Source: Candidatus Woesebacteria bacterium GW2011_GWA1_41_7 (GTDB lineage: Bacteria; Patescibacteriota; Microgenomatia; UBA8517). Taken from it: a stretch of DNA of 17,373 bases. Under the pieces are notes generated by a model. That model made no database searches. It saw only the letters and a program-made list of their open reading frames with translations, and was not told where the DNA came from. The stretch spans positions 1 to 17,373 of the forward strand of contig LCBU01000025.1 in NCBI GenBank assembly GCA_000997405.1, read 5' to 3'. Position 1 is the stretch's first letter. The number at the start of each line of letters is the position of its first letter. This document shows positions 14,104-17,373 of the stretch, in pieces. The translations under genes and the position numbers were made by a program.

Positions 14104-15213
14104 TTATTTCTTTGCAGAGAATGTATGAAGCGCCAGCGCTCCAAGGCCGGCCCAAAGAACTGTAATGGAGACAAATCCACCGATAAAAGGAATTATTTTT
14201 AAAAGATAAAAGACCAATAGGCCCAAGGCAAAAGTTGCAAAAGTGGGCATTTTTTTCCAATTAAACATTGTGGATATAAAAGCTCCCAAGGAAAAACCAA
14301 CGACAATTTTAGCAAGATACATACCCAAAATCAGAATCAGGAAAGTTACTCCGGCGAGTGGAATCCCGACGACTGTGATAATGGTTATTACTAAGGCGGG
14401 TAAAGCGGCAATTGCAATCAAAAAACCAACTCCGAAACTCTTCCAAAATGATTTTGAAACAAAACCGGCCGATTGTGCGAAGTGATCCTTAAATAACTTG
14501 GAATAGAGTAGACCCACAATAAGTGCTCCGAGGAAAGAAAGTATTGTCGTAAATATTTTGGCAAACCTCATACCCGATACGACTTGTTCACGAACCACGA
14601 AGGGCTTGGCCACTTGGCCCTCATACTTGTGAGTCTCTCCTGTTATTACTGCACCATCCTGGATAACTATTTTTTGTCCATTTTCTGCTACTCCATAATA
14701 TAAATCTTTGCCGATACTTGCAGTGCTTCCAAGGGTGGCCGTTCTGACTCCAAGATAAACACTTCTTTTTACTTGTGAATCTATTGTTATATTTGCTGCA
14801 CCGGCAATAATTGAACCGCCAATCGACGAGTCTTTGTCGATATTTGCATTTCCGGCTCCTAGGATGAGCGAACCGCCGATGGTCGAGGCGTTTACACTAA
14901 GGTTCTCTGATCCGACATAGACGTTACCTTTTACATTTCCGTTTAAGATAACTGTGCCTGCTCCTACATGCAGATTTCCATTAATTATTCCGTTGACCGT
15001 TACGGAATCGGCTCCGATAAAAACATCTCCATTTACGCTGCCATCGAGAGTTACAATTTGTGCGCCAATAAAAAGATCGTCATTAATAATTTCACTTTCA
15101 GAAACACTTACACTTCCTTCTTCATTGACTAGGGTTTTGGCAGAGACATTGGTGGCGGAAACCACAAAAAAGGTCACAATAAAAGCCATTAGAGAATAAA
15201 TAAACTTTCGCAT
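14104..15213 (-). CDS. Secreted bactofilin-like beta-helix protein with C-terminal membrane module
   Basis: The 369-residue protein starts with a signal peptide (1-25, ending near VSA-KT). Residues 47-190 are a run of about 17-residue repeats (GDVFIGADSVTVNG, GNLHVGAGTVILNG, GNVYVGSENLSVN), the bactofilin-type beta-helix. Residues 218-366 contain four to five membrane helices with a short charged tail. Classical bactofilins are cytoplasmic scaffolds. The signal peptide implies that the helix here lies outside the membrane, held by the C-terminal module. A cell-surface scaffold is a reasonable inference, but polymerisation is not proven. The promoter TTGCAA (15249 to 15244), N18, TATAAT (15225 to 15220) leaves 6 nt to the ATG. 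The gene converges on the LiaF-like gene with a 33-nt gap. Confidence 0.88.
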   Translation of the reverse strand: MRKFIYSLMAFIVTFFVVSATNVSAKTLVNEEGSVSVSESEIINDDLFIGAQIVTLDGSVNGDVFIGADSVTVNGIINGNLHVGAGTVILNGNVKGNVYVGSENLSVNASTIGGSLILGAGNANIDKDSSIGGSIIAGAANITIDSQVKRSVYLGVRTATLGSTASIGKDLYYGVAENGQKIVIQDGAVITGETHKYEGQVAKPFVVREQVVSGMRFAKIFTTILSFLGALIVGLLYSKLFKDHFAQSAGFVSKSFWKSFGVGFLIAIAALPALVITIITVVGIPLAGVTFLILILGMYLAKIVVGFSLGAFISTMFNWKKMPTFATFALGLLVFYLLKIIPFIGGFVSITVLWAGLGALALHTFSAKK

Positions 15214-15219
15214 ATCTTA

Positions 15220-15249
15220 ATTATATATTATCCGTTTTAAATTTTGCAA
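15220..15249 (-). promoter_or_regulatory. Promoter of the bactofilin-like gene (leaderless)
   Basis: On the minus strand TTGCAA (15249 to 15244), 18 nt and TATAAT (15225 to 15220) end 6 nt before ATG 15213. Transcription should start at about the A of the ATG. Confidence 0.6.
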
Positions 15250-15301
15250 AACATATTTTTTAGTTAGCCAAATTACTGCGGATTTTGCTGAGGGGTGTGA
15301 G

Positions 15302-15307
15302 TATAAT
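15302..15307 (+). promoter_or_regulatory. -10 box of the alpha/beta hydrolase gene (leaderless)
   Basis: A perfect TATAAT ends 6 nt before ATG 15314. No good -35 box is seen at 16-18 nt. A TG one base further upstream than the extended -10 position (TGAG before TATAAT) may partly compensate. Confidence 0.55.
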
Positions 15308-15313
15308 TGAATC

Positions 15314-16345
15314 ATGAATACTGCTCAAAAAATAGTAATTGGAGTAGCCTCTTTACTGGTAGTTGGTGTATTTTTTTCCAGACCAAACGTAAGCACTTCT
15401 GTCCAAAATGCGGTTAAGGGCAAAGTAAACCCTTTAAGTATAGAATCTTTAAGGCAGGGCACTTACCCGGGGAGTGAAATTGTGATCGAAAAAACCTTAA
15501 CTCCCGAGAAAAATTATGACCGCTATATTACCTCTTACATGTCCGAAGGATTAAAAATTTATGCACTTCTTTTGGTACCAAAGGGAATTACACCAAAAGG
15601 AGGTTTCCCTGTAATTATTTTGAATCACGGTTATATTATTCCCGATAAGTACACCCCGGAAGGGAATTACATTCCCTATTTTGATTCTTTTGCAGATGCT
15701 GGTTATGTAGTTTTTAAACCGAACTATCGGGGTCATGGAGAAAGTGAAGGAAAGCCAACCAGTGCTTATTTTGCACCGGATTATGTAATAGACAATCTAA
15801 ACGCGATTGCCTCGGTTAAAAAATTAAAAAATCCCCTGACCGGCACAAATCTTGTCAATGCTGCCAAAGTCGGTGTTTGGGGACATTCGATGGGTGGAAA
15901 CATAACCTTGAAAGATTTGGTTATTAAAGGAGACATAAAAGCCGCAGCTATCTGGGCGGGAGTTGTGGCGCCAATTGGTGACATAATTTACAATTGGCAG
16001 GGTAACGTTTCCTATAAACCCGACATACTTGACCTTAAACTTAGAAATCAAAATAAAGATTTGCTACTGAAAACTTTTGGCACCCCGTCCGAAAATCCGG
16101 TCTTTTGGAATTCAATCGATCCGAATAGCTATTTAAAGGATATTAAAACACCAATTCAAATTCATGTGGGGCTTGCCGATACACAGGTGCCTAATGACTT
16201 TTCCTCAGGTTTATATAAAAGACTAAAATCTGCAGGAAAAATTGCCGAATATTATGAATATCCCGGGTCGAATCACGATATAAACCAGAGTTTTGCGGCG
16301 GCAATGGAAAGGACTATTGATTTTTTTGATCAATATCTGAAATAA
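15314..16345 (+). CDS. Membrane-anchored alpha/beta hydrolase (S9/dienelactone-hydrolase-like)
   Basis: The 343-residue protein has an N-terminal hydrophobic segment (about 6-22) that acts as a signal or anchor. An alpha/beta-hydrolase fold follows from about residue 60. The oxyanion-hole strand ILNHGY is at 102-107, the nucleophile elbow GHSMGG at 190-195 (Ser192), the acid in GLADTQVP (Asp289) and the base in GSNHD (His321). It is likely an extracytoplasmic esterase or peptidase; the substrate is unknown. The YRGHGES stretch after the third strand is typical of the prolyl-oligopeptidase/BAAT-like group. The start is supported by the TATAAT box 6 nt upstream. The acyltransferase gene begins 9 nt downstream, and the two may modify and de-modify the same envelope polymer (inference). 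Confidence 0.9.
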   Translation: MNTAQKIVIGVASLLVVGVFFSRPNVSTSVQNAVKGKVNPLSIESLRQGTYPGSEIVIEKTLTPEKNYDRYITSYMSEGLKIYALLLVPKGITPKGGFPVIILNHGYIIPDKYTPEGNYIPYFDSFADAGYVVFKPNYRGHGESEGKPTSAYFAPDYVIDNLNAIASVKKLKNPLTGTNLVNAAKVGVWGHSMGGNITLKDLVIKGDIKAAAIWAGVVAPIGDIIYNWQGNVSYKPDILDLKLRNQNKDLLLKTFGTPSENPVFWNSIDPNSYLKDIKTPIQIHVGLADTQVPNDFSSGLYKRLKSAGKIAEYYEYPGSNHDINQSFAAAMERTIDFFDQYLK

Positions 16346-16354
16346 TCACTCACA

Positions 16355-17373
16355 GTGAAAGAACGTATTAAATCAATAGATTCCTTGAGGGGGATTGCAA
16401 TACTGGCGGTTATTCTTATTCATACAACGACCCGTACGTTGGAAGCGTCGGGTTTTGATTTACCCGCATTTTCGTTTACTCTCTTTCTAAACCAGATTTC
16501 ACGCTTTGCGGTTCCTCTTTTTTTCGTAATATCCGGACTTGTTTTGGAATTTAGCCACAAGGAAGAAAGCTATTGGTCCTTTATTAAAAGACGTTTCTCG
16601 AAAATTTTTGTCCCTTACATCATTTGGAGTCTTTTTTATTATTTTCTTGTTTACAATGAAAATCATGACAGTCTCGTCAAAGTGTTTTTGACAGGAAATG
16701 CTTCGTATCAACTTTACTTTATTCCCTCTCTTTGTATTTTTTATATGGCTTTTCCTTTTTTGCACAAAGCGTATAGCATTATTTCCAATAAATTCATTCT
16801 AATTTTAATTACCGCTTCTCAGTTGGCTTTTCTATACCGTGATTATTACGTCAAAGGTTTCGAATTAAATGATCCGATACGTATAGTTTTAATGTCATAT
16901 TTGTTTTTTGTTATCGGAATGCTTGCCGCAAGGAATATTGATAGAATAAATTTGTTTGTTGAAAAGTGGAGGAAAATATTACCTGTAATTGCGGGGGTGT
17001 CCGGCATTTACGTTTTTTTTGAAGGGTGGAGCAGGTACTTATCAACCGGCAATTACCTGTCGTATTATTCACAGTGGCGCCCCAGTGTTCTTGTCTATAC
17101 CATTTCACTAGGTCTGACACTATATTATTATTTTGAGCACACAAAACTACGTAGTTCCATTATTGCCAAATTTTCGGAGCATTCCTTTTTTGTATTTCTT
17201 GTCCACGTAGCAATTTTGGAAGCAGTTTGGCAGGTGGTGGGGAAAAGTATCTTTGATATATTTAGGGGGGGTATTCCGGCAAAAATAATTTTTGATCCTA
17301 CATTTTTCATGGTAGTCACAATAATGTCCTTTTTGATAGCCAAGTATGTCCACAAAATTTCCAAATCCTCAAA
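16355..17373 (+). CDS. Acyltransferase family 3 membrane protein (partial at window end)
   Basis: A GTG at 16355 opens a frame that runs to the window edge with about 339 codons and no stop. It begins KERIKSIDSLRGIAILAVIL, ending in the family's conserved His23 (IHTTTR), which is the hallmark N-terminus of acyltransferase-3 (OatA/WecH-like) enzymes. Another family feature is RFAVPLFFVISGLVL at the second helix, and about eight to nine hydrophobic helices follow. Such proteins move acyl groups, often acetyl, across the membrane onto peptidoglycan or other glycans. It lacks a Shine-Dalgarno and sits 9 nt after the hydrolase, so the two are probably one unit. The family length (about 340-380 aa for the membrane part) suggests that little is missing, but a C-terminal extracellular domain cannot be excluded. 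Confidence 0.85.
   Translation, partial: MKERIKSIDSLRGIAILAVILIHTTTRTLEASGFDLPAFSFTLFLNQISRFAVPLFFVISGLVLEFSHKEESYWSFIKRRFSKIFVPYIIWSLFYYFLVYNENHDSLVKVFLTGNASYQLYFIPSLCIFYMAFPFLHKAYSIISNKFILILITASQLAFLYRDYYVKGFELNDPIRIVLMSYLFFVIGMLAARNIDRINLFVEKWRKILPVIAGVSGIYVFFEGWSRYLSTGNYLSYYSQWRPSVLVYTISLGLTLYYYFEHTKLRSSIIAKFSEHSFFVFLVHVAILEAVWQVVGKSIFDIFRGGIPAKIIFDPTFFMVVTIMSFLIAKYVHKISKSS

Noticed and set aside
14954..15199. Plus-strand frame opposite the bactofilin repeats
   Set aside because: It is an antisense shadow of the repetitive beta-helix coding region; the repeats suppress stops on the opposite strand.
16499..17364. Several minus-strand frames opposite the final gene
   Set aside because: The plus strand carries a clear acyltransferase-3 protein over the whole stretch from GTG 16355. 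The minus frames are short, basic and patternless.

Overview
The window is a gene-dense, AT-leaning bacterial fragment with very short intergenic gaps, many 4-nt gene overlaps and almost no Shine-Dalgarno sequences. It most resembles a Candidate Phyla Radiation (Patescibacteria) genome, probably Microgenomates-like. The reasons are a short archaeal-type AspRS without the bacterial insertion domain, several small conserved-hypothetical proteins of a type I associate with that group, a minimal envelope toolkit and near-leaderless genes. This assignment is inference. TGA acts as a normal stop (aspS ends in an ATGA overlap), which argues against the recoded Gracilibacteria/Absconditabacteria.

Layout: the 5' end of a CCA-adding enzyme (cca, minus strand, cut by the window edge) is divergent from recJ. 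A 64-codon minus-strand ORF lies convergent to recJ and divergent from aspS, which is coupled to a DacA-type D,D-carboxypeptidase. A membrane-anchored unknown protein (354 aa, minus) is convergent to dacA; a possible 33-aa ORF overlaps its 5' end. A gltX transcription unit follows: gltX (broken), a DPBB-like secreted or membrane protein, a small helical protein and a DUF4258-like protein. Next comes a MacA-MacB type efflux or export system (adaptor, ATPase, permease). A minus-strand operon of PlsC-like acyltransferase, PrxQ-type peroxiredoxin and pentapeptide-repeat protein is convergent to it. A LiaI/LiaF-like membrane pair is convergent to a secreted bactofilin-like beta-helix protein with a C-terminal membrane module. 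The window ends with an alpha/beta hydrolase followed by a partial acyltransferase-3 membrane protein.

Two things stand out. First, nearly every first gene of a transcription unit has a sigma70-like -10 box whose last base lies only 6-15 nt from the ATG, so the mRNAs would be leaderless or carry leaders of only a few nt. In two cases (aspS and the LiaI-like gene) the apparent upstream TTG start is really the -35 box. Second, three genes between about 6.3 and 10.3 kb carry apparent internal deletions relative to family expectation. In gltX about 37 nt are missing, with a frameshift. In macA about 20 residues are missing in frame. At the ATPase/permease junction about 200 nt are missing, removing the permease's first membrane helix. 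These could be real gene decay or assembly collapse, and reads would decide. No tRNA, rRNA, CRISPR array or insertion sequence was found, and there is no gene-free stretch over 300 bases.
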